IMG/VR virus record: IMGVR_UViG_3300042894_007079
Location: 1 to 64,000 of that record
DNA from: a virus
DNA: 64,000 nt
Direction: 5' to 3' (one strand)
Shown: piece by piece, positions 51,283 to 60,304 of the stretch
How the letters are laid out: the number at the start of each line of letters is the position of its first letter
Position numbering within the stretch: the stretch's first letter is position 1
Program-made: the position numbers and the translations under genes
Notes under the pieces: model-generated
Told to the model about the DNA's origin: nothing
Databases searched by the model: none
Seen by the model: the letters and a program-made list of their open reading frames with translations, nothing else

Positions 51283-52030
51283 ATTTGTTCTTCAAACCGA
51301 TTTTTGGAGAGCTCATTGCAATAGACCTTTGAATTTCTTCTCTGGATAGTTGACTTGATTTTTGTAATATTTGTAAAGTTTTTTGATATTGTTTTTGGTC
51401 TAAAGTCTCTCTACTATGGTATAAATGATAGCATTTAGCTTTCAATTCGGACCATTTCAAAAAGTGTTGTACTTTTATAGTTTGGAAATCATCTTCTCCA
51501 CCCCAGCCTACAAAATCCTCGGACCAACCACCAATTTTTAAGGCAGATTCTTTTCTGAAAATAGCTATACCACCAGAAATGTTTATTTTTTGGTTATCGG
51601 TTTCGCCTCTACCAGGTCGTTCTATTTTAATTACTTGTTCTAAAGGAAGTCCGCTTTCTTGTGGTGTTAAGTCTAAAACTGAAGAGTATGGGCTGACCAT
51701 TTCAAATTCTGACATGGCTTTAAGACCGTTGATAAAATCTTCAGGATTCATAATTAAATCAGAATCTCCAAATACTACAATTTGTGATTTAGCATACTTG
51801 AGACCTACATTAAAGGCCCAAGAACGATTGTACGGCATATTTGATTTTACAAAAATATGTTCGCATCGTAAATTAAGATGTGATATCTTAGTGTGTTTAT
51901 CTTGTTCAACTAAAATTATTTGAACGTTTGTGAAGCCGTTTACCCAGTCTAATGTTCTTCTTAGATTGTTAAGTCTATCTGCTCGGTGTCTATAACCTAT
52001 AATATAGGTAAAAGATGGTTGATAAGTCAT
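51269..52030 (-). CDS. Glycosyltransferase (GT-A fold, GT7C-like C-terminus)
   Basis: 253 residues. The start (FTYIIGYRHRADRLNNLRRTLDW) and VVFGDSDLIMNPEDF (DSD metal-binding motif) are of GT2 type. GGWSEDFVGWGGEDDF near 175-190 is the galactosyltransferase-7 C-terminal motif that closes the acceptor site. It should act in the cytoplasm on a nucleotide sugar. Acceptor unknown. It is coupled to the capsid paralogue by a 14-nt overlap, which may hint at glycosylation of virion protein. Confidence 0.82.
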   Translation of the reverse strand: MTYQPSFTYIIGYRHRADRLNNLRRTLDWVNGFTNVQIILVEQDKHTKISHLNLRCEHIFVKSNMPYNRSWAFNVGLKYAKSQIVVFGDSDLIMNPEDFINGLKAMSEFEMVSPYSSVLDLTPQESGLPLEQVIKIERPGRGETDNQKINISGGIAIFRKESALKIGGWSEDFVGWGGEDDFQTIKVQHFLKWSELKAKCYHLYHSRETLDQKQYQKTLQILQKSSQLSREEIQRSIAMSSPKIGLKNKYDTF

Positions 52031-52081
52031 TTAAAAATAATTATTTTTATTTTATATCTTTAAATGAGTGTTTTGTTTATA

Positions 52082-53110
52082 TTAGAAATTTTTAAACTTC
52101 TTGATTTTACCAAATTGATAGCTTTCGTACTTTTCAGAGTATTTTCTTTTTAATTCAGCTAATTCTGCTGCTGCCTCATCATCTGATATTTCATCTGTAA
52201 TTTCGGGTAAACTTAAATCAACATTGGGTCCATCATTACTTGGTGGTGTTGGTGGAAGTAGTTTTGATTGTTTATATCTTTCCATTTCTTCACCATAAGC
52301 TCTTTTGAAATCTTCAATTTCGCTTTTAATATAGTCGCTAATTATTTTTACAAGTTTTTGAAATAGGCTTGGTATTTTTTTAACCATTTCTAAAAGTTTA
52401 GTAAAAGGCCAAGCACAAACTAATAAAATAGCTGATGCGATTTGTCCTGCTTTTTTAAGACCAGTGCTAAGTGCATTATAAACAATTTCTCCAAGTCTTT
52501 TAAAAGCTTCAATTGTTGAATTCTTTGCTTTTTCAGCATATTCTTTAATTTTTGCCCAACTTTCAGATAACCACTCTGATAATCTACCACCAAGTGCTAA
52601 AAGTTTATCTTTTGTAGTTTTAACTAAACTTTTTACATTTTCTACAAGTTTATGCCACATATCTACGCACCATTCTGAAAACTGTGCGATTTTTCCAGAA
52701 AACTTTTGCCAAGCTGATTTGATACCTTCAATGGCTGAGTAGTAAGCATTTGTAACATACTCTACAAATTTTTTGAAATTGGTTGTACACCAATTGACTG
52801 CTGTTTTGAAACCTTCTTTTACACCATTTGCTATTTTCATAGCTAAATCTTTAATCCAGTTCCACGCCTGTGTAGCGTATTTTTTTCCTGTATTGTACCA
52901 ACTTTTTGCTCTGTCTGGTAAGCTCTTAAAAAAATTTGTTGCTTTACCAAAAGCAGTACCCAACCAAGATCCAAGTCCTTCGTTAAGACCATCTTCAAAA
53001 CCTTTGATTAAAGCTTGTCTTTCTACAGATGATATTGATTCGTTTACTGAATAAACTTTTTCAAATATCAAGTCTATTTCTTTTTCAAATTTTCTAACTT
53101 CGAATTGCAT
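52082..53110 (-). CDS. Amphipathic helical protein, virion candidate
   Basis: 342 residues. The N-terminus MQFEVRKFEKEIDLIFEK resembles a variant leader, followed by YSVNES (Glu24), matching the (L/I/V)NE motif. Residues 30-280 are Trp/Lys/Ala-rich amphipathic helices (SWYNTGKKYATQAWNWIKD, FGKATNFFKSL and similar), a composition seen in membrane-active or head-internal proteins. A Pro-rich linker and a charged helical tail end in YESYQFGKIKKFKNF. A late-type box lies 20 nt upstream. Confidence 0.55.
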   Translation of the reverse strand: MQFEVRKFEKEIDLIFEKVYSVNESISSVERQALIKGFEDGLNEGLGSWLGTAFGKATNFFKSLPDRAKSWYNTGKKYATQAWNWIKDLAMKIANGVKEGFKTAVNWCTTNFKKFVEYVTNAYYSAIEGIKSAWQKFSGKIAQFSEWCVDMWHKLVENVKSLVKTTKDKLLALGGRLSEWLSESWAKIKEYAEKAKNSTIEAFKRLGEIVYNALSTGLKKAGQIASAILLVCAWPFTKLLEMVKKIPSLFQKLVKIISDYIKSEIEDFKRAYGEEMERYKQSKLLPPTPPSNDGPNVDLSLPEITDEISDDEAAAELAELKRKYSEKYESYQFGKIKKFKNF

Positions 53111-53130
53111 GTTTATAGTGTAATTTTTCT

Positions 53131-53140
53131 TATATATTAA
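53131..53140 (-). promoter_or_regulatory. Putative late promoter box
   Basis: On the minus strand TTAATATATA ends 20 nt before the ATG at 53110. Confidence 0.55.
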
Positions 53141-53186
53141 ATTTGATAATTAAATATTTTACATCTTTTTGTATCAAAATTTATTT

Positions 53187-53786
53187 TTATATAAAATAAA
53201 TTTTCCACTTTTCATCTAAGATATTAAAATCAAATTCATATTTAAACATATCGAATTCATCATTCCAATAGTTATTGATACTGTGATTCCATAAAAGACA
53301 TTTTTCCAATGGGTTAACACCTCCATATTTTCTTTTAAACCAACTATATGGATTATTTGGTATATTACATAATATATTATTAAATGTTGACTTTTTTAGT
53401 GGATATATTTCATCTTCTGTTAATTCTGATGATATTCCATATTCTATTTCATTATTTCTTTTAAGGAAGAAGATATCTATTGATTCGTCTTCTATACTTG
53501 CTCTATATAATTTATCATCTACTGGTGATTCTGTTATCTTTATATTCATATTGATATTCAAAACTGTTTCTAGATATTCCTGTGGAATGCATATATCTAT
53601 ATCATCATCCCATGGTATAAATCCCTTATGTCTAAGACATCCTATCAATGTGCCGTATCCTAACCAGTGGTCTATTTTATTTTTATCCAATTCATCTATT
53701 AACTCATTAAGTAATTTTAATAGTTTTTTTTGTTTTTTTACAAATTTTGCATTTATTATTTTTTCCAAAATCTCGTTAGGATTCAT
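53187..53786 (-). CDS. LicD-family nucleotidyltransferase-fold protein
   Basis: 199 residues. LicD proteins transfer phosphocholine, phosphoglycerol or similar groups from CDP donors to surface glycans. The signature is intact: WLGYGTLIGCLRHKGFIPWDD followed by DIDICIP (metal-binding aspartates), and SWFKRKYGG further on. It overlaps the stop of the 1397-residue gene by 4 nt, and that protein ends in a cytidylyltransferase, which would make the CDP donor. The pairing suggests a coupled pathway. Confidence 0.88.
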   Translation of the reverse strand: MNPNEILEKIINAKFVKKQKKLLKLLNELIDELDKNKIDHWLGYGTLIGCLRHKGFIPWDDDIDICIPQEYLETVLNINMNIKITESPVDDKLYRASIEDESIDIFFLKRNNEIEYGISSELTEDEIYPLKKSTFNNILCNIPNNPYSWFKRKYGGVNPLEKCLLWNHSINNYWNDEFDMFKYEFDFNILDEKWKIYFI

Positions 53787-56700
53787 AATATTTTTTTAAT
53801 TTCTGTAGAACTTATATTTTCTGTTCTTGGAAGATATACAACATCACATGGTAGATTGTCAAATTTACCTTTCCAGTCATCACCCATAACAAATGTGTTT
53901 ACTTTGTATTTTCTTATATCATCTACCTTTTGTTCCCAACTTTCTTCAGGTATTACTAAATCTACTTGTTTAATAGATTCTATCCATTCTTTTCTTTGTT
54001 CATAGTTAAATCTACTTATTTTATTTTTTAATAAGTTAAAACTATCGGTTGATATACCTACTATTAAATAATCTCCCATCTTTTTGGCTCTTTTTATGAT
54101 TTCCATATGTCCAAAGTGAAAGGTGTCAAAAGTTCCATAAGTTATGATTACTTTTTTATTTAGATTTTCAATCTCCTCTAAATAACTTGGTATATTATTT
54201 AATTGTAAGTCTTGAATTATTTGAAAATCCTTTCTATCTCTTTCGTCTATAAGACCTTCTCTGTGTTCAAATTCATCTATATCTAATCTTTTAATTTCGT
54301 AGAAACATGGATCTTCAAATCTTAGTGCAATCGAAGAGTTTGCGTATTTTCTATCTACATACTCACATCTAATTGCGTCTTCCCATTTTACTCCGTTAGA
54401 CAGAGAGAATCCTCTATATTCATCATAGAATGAATCCTTATTAATATACTTTTTTTCATCTTTAATGAATACAGTTTCTCCAGTAAACCACATTGAGAAT
54501 TTATCATCTCTTGTTCTCAATGAATAAGATGTTATTAGTTTGTTTAGATTTTCTCTATTTGCTATAAAGTCAGCATCCCATTTAAATATGGTTTTTCTTG
54601 TAGATTTACTCAGACAGAAGTTATAATATTGAGCTATACTATTACCCAATATATTTATATTATTTTGATAGTTAGGTCCTGGTTTTGGTATTTCTCTATC
54701 ATATCTGAAAACTTTTAAGTTATCATAAATTTTACTTAACTCTAATGCTTTTTCATATGTTCCGTCTGTAGATAAATGGTCTACAAAAATAATTTCATCT
54801 GCTATATCACTAATACTATCTATACAATCTTGTATATTTAATATTTCATTTCTAGCTCTAATAACAAAGCTTACTCCTTCTTTGTATCCTCCATAAAGGA
54901 AGTCTAAATAATATTTAGCATTTTCAGAGCTTCTATGATACTTTATCCTTTCTATTATTTTATTCTTATCTATTGTATTTTTATTTAGAATAGATTTTAT
55001 TTCATTGACAAACATATCTATCTCAAAATCTTTAAACCTGGAGAATATATAATCATCACTTGAAGGATCAAATGATTTTCTTTGTTTCATTTCTATTACA
55101 GACCCACATCCTGATAGCACCAAAGGTATCTCACCATGTGAAGGATATACACAGTGAATACCTATTGACATTTGCTCAAGTAGTGATATTGGTAATCCCT
55201 CACTTGGAGAAGTATTTATAGCTATATTAAAGCACGACGCGTATTTTATAACATCTTCGTTATTTACATGTCCTGTTATAATTACTCTATCTTGTAGGTT
55301 GTATTTTTTTATTTCATCTAATACCTCATTTTTATAGGGTTTTGACTCTTCTTTTTCCGGTGCGTCTCCAACAATAAGTAGTTTAGTGTTATTATCTAAT
55401 TTGCTCAAAATTTTAATTGCATCTAGAATATTTTTATCAGGAGAAATTCTAGTGATCATTCCAATAATAAATTCGTTATTAAGTATTCTAAATTTTCTCT
55501 TTAGATTTCTATTATCAAAGTTTTTATAGGAGTCTTGGATTTTATAAAATTCTACATAATTTGGAACTGTTGATATTCTTGTATTACATACACCCTTTTT
55601 ATTTAATTCATTTCTAATTTTGTCATGAATCACAATATATTTGTCTGTTATAATATCATGTTTATAGACTTCATTTGTTACCCATTCTATATCAGAGTGC
55701 GCTATGGTATAATATTTAAAATTTTTATTTTCTTTTACTTTATGTATGTATTCAGAAATTCCGAAGTAGTTGCAATTATAAACTATATCAACATCATTCG
55801 TTAATGATTCCAAAACTTCATATACTTTTGATTTATCTATTTCATTTAACTTTGAGTGGTATAGATCGACATCTAATAGTTTAGTTTTTTCAAAAAACAT
55901 TCCTTTTCCTGCTGAAATTACAACTACATTGTATCCAAGTTCTTTACAGGCTTTGATGTGTTGATATGATACATATTCAGCGCCGCCTGTATCGTTTAAG
56001 TATATTAGAAATAGAATACTTTTTTTACTGGTCTTGGTCGTTGATTTTTTTACTAACTCTATATGATTTGATTTTATTAGTTTTTCCAGAGAGTTTGGTG
56101 ATACTACATCATCAATATTGAAATTGAACGACTCTAAATTCCATTTCATTAATTTTGAATATTCATCCATTGATTTGCTTTGTCTTATGTCCGATTGAGA
56201 GACATCTGAAATTACTATATTTGGATAAATAACAAAACTCTGATTATTTTTTAATTGATATTCGGAAAGAAGATTGTCTATTGATTTTCTTTTTGTTTCA
56301 AATAGTTCAAGTAAATCATCATAAATGTTTGAATTTATAGCATAAGCAAATGTTCCTAATGTATTTGAGCATTTATAAAAACCATTATTAACTTTTACTC
56401 CTGTCCAATTAAATTGAGATGCGCCTAAATAAAGTAGTTCCCAGCTTAATTTATTTATTTGAGAAATTCTTTCGTTAAATTCATTTGATAAAATCACATC
56501 ATCCTCAAAAATAAGTATTCTTTTATACTTGGCTGACTTTGCTTCTTTTATGATTTCTATATGAGACATAAGGCAACCAAGTGCATACTTATTTTCAATT
56601 AAACCTAATTTACTTGAATCAACTTCGGATATTTTTCTATTTGATATTTCGTTGAATTCATCGTCTGTTATGTCATTGCCATCAATTCCTAAAAATCTAT

Positions 56701-57976
56701 CTACATTTATATTAAGCTCCTTAAATTGTGTATTTGTTTTTTGCCATTTTTCACTATTTCTTTCCAGATTTAAACAGTAAATTTTATCAAAATATGAGTT
56801 TATATCAAATTTATTTTGTCCGATTGATTCAAATAATCTTTGAAATTCAGCATCTTCAATAAATCTATCAGTCTTTCTACCATCCCAATTAGTGTAACTT
56901 TTCCCTAAATGAATTATATGGTTTTTAATAGTTTGTTTTTGTGTAAATTTATCTCTAAATAACAAATCTGAAAATGCAGCATTCTCTGATGTTTCTGGAT
57001 AGCTAATTGCCTTTGAGTAGTGAAACAGTTGAAAAAATCCTAATCCTCTATCTGATTCGTTTTTTATATGTTTTTTTAGAGAGTTTACATCTGTCTCCCA
57101 TTTATATAAGTCATCGTAAGTTTCACACATCCATCTATCTGAAGTATAAAGTGTTTCTGTGTCTAAGTATTCTGTATTTATTCTGTCCTTTACGATAATA
57201 TCAGCGTCTATAAGTAAAATGAATCCTGGATCTTTTATTGAATTTATAGCTAAGTTTATGGCTTTTCCTTTATTAAATTTGGCTCCTTCGTCATACATTA
57301 TATCTGTTGTGATATAATTAACTTTAAATTTTTCACAAATCATTTGGCACATTTTATCTTCATTACTGGTGACAACAGTAATATTATCAAAAGTTTCAAT
57401 ATTCCTTGTGAGTGTCGGTAAAAGAAAGTCATTATAGTTTACAGAGACTATTATTACATTTAGTTTTTTAAATACGTCTAAATTTTTAGATTTTACTAAA
57501 TCACCTTTTCTTCTAATATTTTCTAGTTTTAATTCTTTTTCAATCGGATTATTTTTTTTATGAATAGTTCCAAAGTCAATTGTGGATATTTTAGGATTTT
57601 TAAAATGTTCATCAATAACCAAATCTTTACTAATTTTAGTATCTTTATTAATAATAATAAAATCTTTTGTCTTGTAGATAGATGGTTCTGTCAATAAAAA
57701 CCTTAAATCTTCATTGAAACCAATTAGTGATTTTTTTGACCAAATTATTTTACTTTGTGATGTGTATTTTTTAGAAATTTCTAATAATTGATATTCGTCA
57801 TATTTTTTTACAAAGTATTTTATTTTTGGATGTTTAGGTAGGTCTTTATTATCACCATCAATGAAGACAAATATTTCAGATATGTATCCATTATTTGAAT
57901 TATGGATTAAACAATTTATATGTTCCTGCTTATAACTTAGAAAATCACCAAATGAAATTTTGTTTATTAATAACAT
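53783..57976 (-). CDS. Multi-domain glycosyltransferase fused to a cytidylyltransferase
   Basis: A 1397-residue chain with at least five catalytic modules: a GT-A domain at about 170-385 (LIDADI at 255-260, donor metal site); a GT25/LPS-type domain at 394-600 (FEDDV at 490-494); a GT4 GT-B domain at 652-1020 (TGGAEYVS, TRISPDKN, SPSEGLPISLLEQ); a GT2 domain at 1035-1265 (VDHLSTDGT, KWDADF); and a TagD-type cytidylyltransferase at 1274-1397 (GTFDTFHFGH at 1281-1290, RTENISSTE). Residues 1-150 are another GT-A-like region. All key motifs look intact. It likely builds an oligosaccharide and a CDP-linked polyol, used with the adjacent LicD protein on virion proteins or the cell surface. Confidence 0.88.
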   Translation of the reverse strand: MLLINKISFGDFLSYKQEHINCLIHNSNNGYISEIFVFIDGDNKDLPKHPKIKYFVKKYDEYQLLEISKKYTSQSKIIWSKKSLIGFNEDLRFLLTEPSIYKTKDFIIINKDTKISKDLVIDEHFKNPKISTIDFGTIHKKNNPIEKELKLENIRRKGDLVKSKNLDVFKKLNVIIVSVNYNDFLLPTLTRNIETFDNITVVTSNEDKMCQMICEKFKVNYITTDIMYDEGAKFNKGKAINLAINSIKDPGFILLIDADIIVKDRINTEYLDTETLYTSDRWMCETYDDLYKWETDVNSLKKHIKNESDRGLGFFQLFHYSKAISYPETSENAAFSDLLFRDKFTQKQTIKNHIIHLGKSYTNWDGRKTDRFIEDAEFQRLFESIGQNKFDINSYFDKIYCLNLERNSEKWQKTNTQFKELNINVDRFLGIDGNDITDDEFNEISNRKISEVDSSKLGLIENKYALGCLMSHIEIIKEAKSAKYKRILIFEDDVILSNEFNERISQINKLSWELLYLGASQFNWTGVKVNNGFYKCSNTLGTFAYAINSNIYDDLLELFETKRKSIDNLLSEYQLKNNQSFVIYPNIVISDVSQSDIRQSKSMDEYSKLMKWNLESFNFNIDDVVSPNSLEKLIKSNHIELVKKSTTKTSKKSILFLIYLNDTGGAEYVSYQHIKACKELGYNVVVISAGKGMFFEKTKLLDVDLYHSKLNEIDKSKVYEVLESLTNDVDIVYNCNYFGISEYIHKVKENKNFKYYTIAHSDIEWVTNEVYKHDIITDKYIVIHDKIRNELNKKGVCNTRISTVPNYVEFYKIQDSYKNFDNRNLKRKFRILNNEFIIGMITRISPDKNILDAIKILSKLDNNTKLLIVGDAPEKEESKPYKNEVLDEIKKYNLQDRVIITGHVNNEDVIKYASCFNIAINTSPSEGLPISLLEQMSIGIHCVYPSHGEIPLVLSGCGSVIEMKQRKSFDPSSDDYIFSRFKDFEIDMFVNEIKSILNKNTIDKNKIIERIKYHRSSENAKYYLDFLYGGYKEGVSFVIRARNEILNIQDCIDSISDIADEIIFVDHLSTDGTYEKALELSKIYDNLKVFRYDREIPKPGPNYQNNINILGNSIAQYYNFCLSKSTRKTIFKWDADFIANRENLNKLITSYSLRTRDDKFSMWFTGETVFIKDEKKYINKDSFYDEYRGFSLSNGVKWEDAIRCEYVDRKYANSSIALRFEDPCFYEIKRLDIDEFEHREGLIDERDRKDFQIIQDLQLNNIPSYLEEIENLNKKVIITYGTFDTFHFGHMEIIKRAKKMGDYLIVGISTDSFNLLKNKISRFNYEQRKEWIESIKQVDLVIPEESWEQKVDDIRKYKVNTFVMGDDWKGKFDNLPCDVVYLPRTENISSTEIKKIL

Positions 57977-58006
57977 ATTTTTATATATTATAAAAAACCA
58001 TTCTCT

Positions 58007-58408
58007 ATGACAAAAATTATAGGACGTACTGAAAAAATTTATTTTCCAAAATTAAACGAAGGTGTGATTTTAGCTAAGGTAGATACTGGAGCTTTTAGTG
58101 CGGCTTTACATGTTGATTATGTAAAAATTGAAGATTGTGGTTTAAAAGTTAAAATTGAAAATAACACTTACATATTTAACAAATGGTCTGAGTTGGAAGT
58201 TAAAAGTTCCAATGGTAAAGTTCAAAAAAGATATGGAGTTAAGCTAAAAATTCAAATTGGTAAAAAGAGATATAATACATTTGTTTCATTAACAAATAGA
58301 AAAGATATGAAATTTAGATTATTAATTGGTAGAAAGTTTCTACATACTAATAATTTTTTAGTTGATGTAAAGAAAAAAAACGTTTATGGTAGACCTAAAG
58401 AAATATAA
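58007..58408 (+). CDS. Retropepsin-like aspartic protease (RimK-associated type)
   Basis: 133 residues. AKVDTGAFSAALH (Asp26) and LLIGRKFL near 105 are the two signatures of the small pepsin-like domain found next to RimK-type ATP-grasp ligases (once called ATP-dependent zinc protease). Active as a dimer in related families. No RimK gene lies here. Its 3' end overlaps the next gene by 23 nt. Confidence 0.8.
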   Translation: MTKIIGRTEKIYFPKLNEGVILAKVDTGAFSAALHVDYVKIEDCGLKVKIENNTYIFNKWSELEVKSSNGKVQKRYGVKLKIQIGKKRYNTFVSLTNRKDMKFRLLIGRKFLHTNNFLVDVKKKNVYGRPKEI

Positions 58409-58919
58409 CTATTTCACTGGTGATATCAGTGAAGTTGGCTCCGGTGTTGGTCAAATAGTCAATTTTTTTGATTTAGCCGGAAGAAATTATGTACTTTTTA
58501 CACCACATAAACCAAGTTCTTCAAGTAAGTATCATGATCTGTGTCTTTATCATTATCTAAATAATAAAATTGAATTTTCAAACTTTGATGATTTTTTTCA
58601 AAAAATAAATGATAAATCAAATCTATTTAGAGTGGACCTTCTTGTTTTTGACTTCTGGTCAATTTCTAAAAATAACATGTGGCAATTTATTGATGAAATA
58701 GATAAACTAAAAATTGATGCTGTAATTGTGGCAAAAGAATTCCATTATAAAACCGGTGATGATGTGAATGAATTTCATATTAGAAAGGAATATAAAGACT
58801 TACACAAAGTTGATACTTGGATTACTGATAGAATAAATAATTCAACATCTACAATAGAATCTTTAAAGTTGGCTTACATAAGAGATAAAAAGTTACAACA
58901 CTTATTTGACAATGAATAA
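58386..58919 (+). CDS. Unrecognised 177-residue protein
   Basis: An alpha/beta protein with IVNFFDLAGRNYVLFTPHKPSSSS and LLVFDFWSISKNNMWQFIDEID segments, resembling a small Rossmann-like fold but without clear motifs. Starts inside the retropepsin gene (23-nt overlap) and precedes the metallopeptidase by 14 nt, so it belongs to a protease-linked operon. Confidence 0.55.
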   Translation: MVDLKKYNYFTGDISEVGSGVGQIVNFFDLAGRNYVLFTPHKPSSSSKYHDLCLYHYLNNKIEFSNFDDFFQKINDKSNLFRVDLLVFDFWSISKNNMWQFIDEIDKLKIDAVIVAKEFHYKTGDDVNEFHIRKEYKDLHKVDTWITDRINNSTSTIESLKLAYIRDKKLQHLFDNE

Positions 58920-58933
58920 AAAAAATATAACAG

Positions 58934-59725
58934 ATGAATATAAAAGAGAAATTTTTGCAACTAACAAGCAAAACATACCCACACGGTACCGAAGGGGATT
59001 TATTAAAATACTTACCGGAAAATTATAAAGAAGATGAGTTTGGTAATTACTATTTTGAAATCGGTAATCGTGCTACTACTATGTTTACTTGTCACCTCGA
59101 TACTGCAGATCGTAAACAAGAAAAGGTAAAACATATAATTGATGGAAATATAATTAAATCTGACGGTCATACAATATTAGGTGCTGATGATAAAGCTGGA
59201 ATGACAGTTTTACTTTATATGATTGAAAAAAAGATACCGGGTCTTTATTACTTTTTTGTTGGTGAAGAAAGAGGTTGTGTTGGTTCTTCAAAGCTTTCTA
59301 ATAATTGGTTTGAGACTGAATTTTCAAATTACATAACTAAGTGTGTATCTTTTGACCGTCGAGGAACAGGTTCTATTATTACTGATCAATTATATGGTGA
59401 GTGTTGTTCAAATGAATTTGCAATTGAATTGTCAAAAAGATTAAATGCGGTTGACGTAGACTTTTCGTATAGACCAGATCCTACCGGAATTTATACAGAT
59501 TCCGCACAGTTTACCAATTTAATTTCAGAGTGTACTAACATTTCTGTTGGTTATTATAATGAACATTCTGTTTCCGAAAGGCAAGATATTTTACACCTAA
59601 ATAAATTATGTGAAGCTGTTTGTAAAATTGATTGGGAGGATTTACCCATTGTTGGAGTTGCTAAAAAATCTCATGGTTGGGATGACTATGATGATTATCC
59701 GGTGAATACTAAATTTGAGGGTTGA
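58934..59725 (+). CDS. Zinc metallopeptidase, leaderless paralogue
   Basis: 263 residues, collinear with residues about 170-430 of the metallopeptidase at 25654 (shared TSKTYPHG, CHLDTADR, LGADDKAG, YYFFVGEERG, VSFDRRG, GIYTDSA and SVGYYNEH). All metal ligands are kept (His54/Asp56, Asp85, Glu111/112). It lacks the capsid leader, the N-terminal extra domain and the C-terminal domain. So one copy seems made for the infected cell and the other for the virion. A promoter box was not found here, consistent with read-through from the retropepsin gene. Confidence 0.85.
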   Translation: MNIKEKFLQLTSKTYPHGTEGDLLKYLPENYKEDEFGNYYFEIGNRATTMFTCHLDTADRKQEKVKHIIDGNIIKSDGHTILGADDKAGMTVLLYMIEKKIPGLYYFFVGEERGCVGSSKLSNNWFETEFSNYITKCVSFDRRGTGSIITDQLYGECCSNEFAIELSKRLNAVDVDFSYRPDPTGIYTDSAQFTNLISECTNISVGYYNEHSVSERQDILHLNKLCEAVCKIDWEDLPIVGVAKKSHGWDDYDDYPVNTKFEG

Positions 59726-59864
59726 TGAAACCTGGTTGACTTGTAACAATCAACATTTGACCAGTTGTTAGTTCATTGAAGTTCCAATTTTTTTCTTTAC
59801 AGAACTTAACAATAAATTTTTCTCTTAATAAGTCTTTTTCTTGTTTGGTTAATTTCTTTTTCAT
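59709..59864 (-). CDS. Small 51-residue protein
   Basis: The sequence starts MKKKLTKQEKDLLREKF and ends SQPGFINPQI; FNELTTGQMLIVT is a conserved-looking patch. It begins 2 nt after the stop of the upstream membrane gene and overlaps the convergent metallopeptidase end by 17 nt. Length and operon position support a real gene; function unknown. Confidence 0.55.
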   Translation of the reverse strand: MKKKLTKQEKDLLREKFIVKFCKEKNWNFNELTTGQMLIVTSQPGFINPQI

Positions 59865-59866
59865 AA

Positions 59867-60268
59867 TTACATAAAAAATAAGTAGATAAATATTTGTAAA
59901 GTTATACCTAAAATTATCATAGGTTCTCTAATATCTGTATTTTTTTCTTTGATTTGAATTTCTTGTTCGGATTTTGTTTTTTCAATTTTATTTACGGTGC
60001 AACTATATGATAATTTATGTAAGAAATGAAACATAAATATTTGACCTATAATAAATGGAATTGCAATCAAACCAATTGTGTGTAACATTATACCACCTGT
60101 TGCGAAAAGTACTAGTAATCTTTGAATAAGAAACATTCTTTTGAAATTATAACCTAATTTGTTTCTGTATGTGTTTCTATAATGATTAAAAAAACCTTCT
60201 CTAACACCTTCGGTCAAACAATAGAACATCCAAATTAAATTTGATACAGTAATTACCACAAAATCCAT
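59867..60268 (-). CDS. Small membrane protein
   Basis: 133 residues with hydrophobic segments at about 2-16, 46-76 (possibly two helices) and 115-132, separated by a basic loop and a Lys/Glu-rich linker. Preceded by a TTAATATATA box. Co-transcribed with the 51-residue gene. No family recognised. Confidence 0.5.
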   Translation of the reverse strand: MDFVVITVSNLIWMFYCLTEGVREGFFNHYRNTYRNKLGYNFKRMFLIQRLLVLFATGGIMLHTIGLIAIPFIIGQIFMFHFLHKLSYSCTVNKIEKTKSEQEIQIKEKNTDIREPMIILGITLQIFIYLFFM

Positions 60269-60287
60269 ATATTAATCTAATTTTTTG

Positions 60288-60297
60288 TATATATTAA
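60288..60297 (-). promoter_or_regulatory. Putative late promoter box
   Basis: On the minus strand TTAATATATA ends 19 nt before the ATG at 60268. Confidence 0.5.
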
Positions 60298-60304
60298 AAT
60301 AAAA

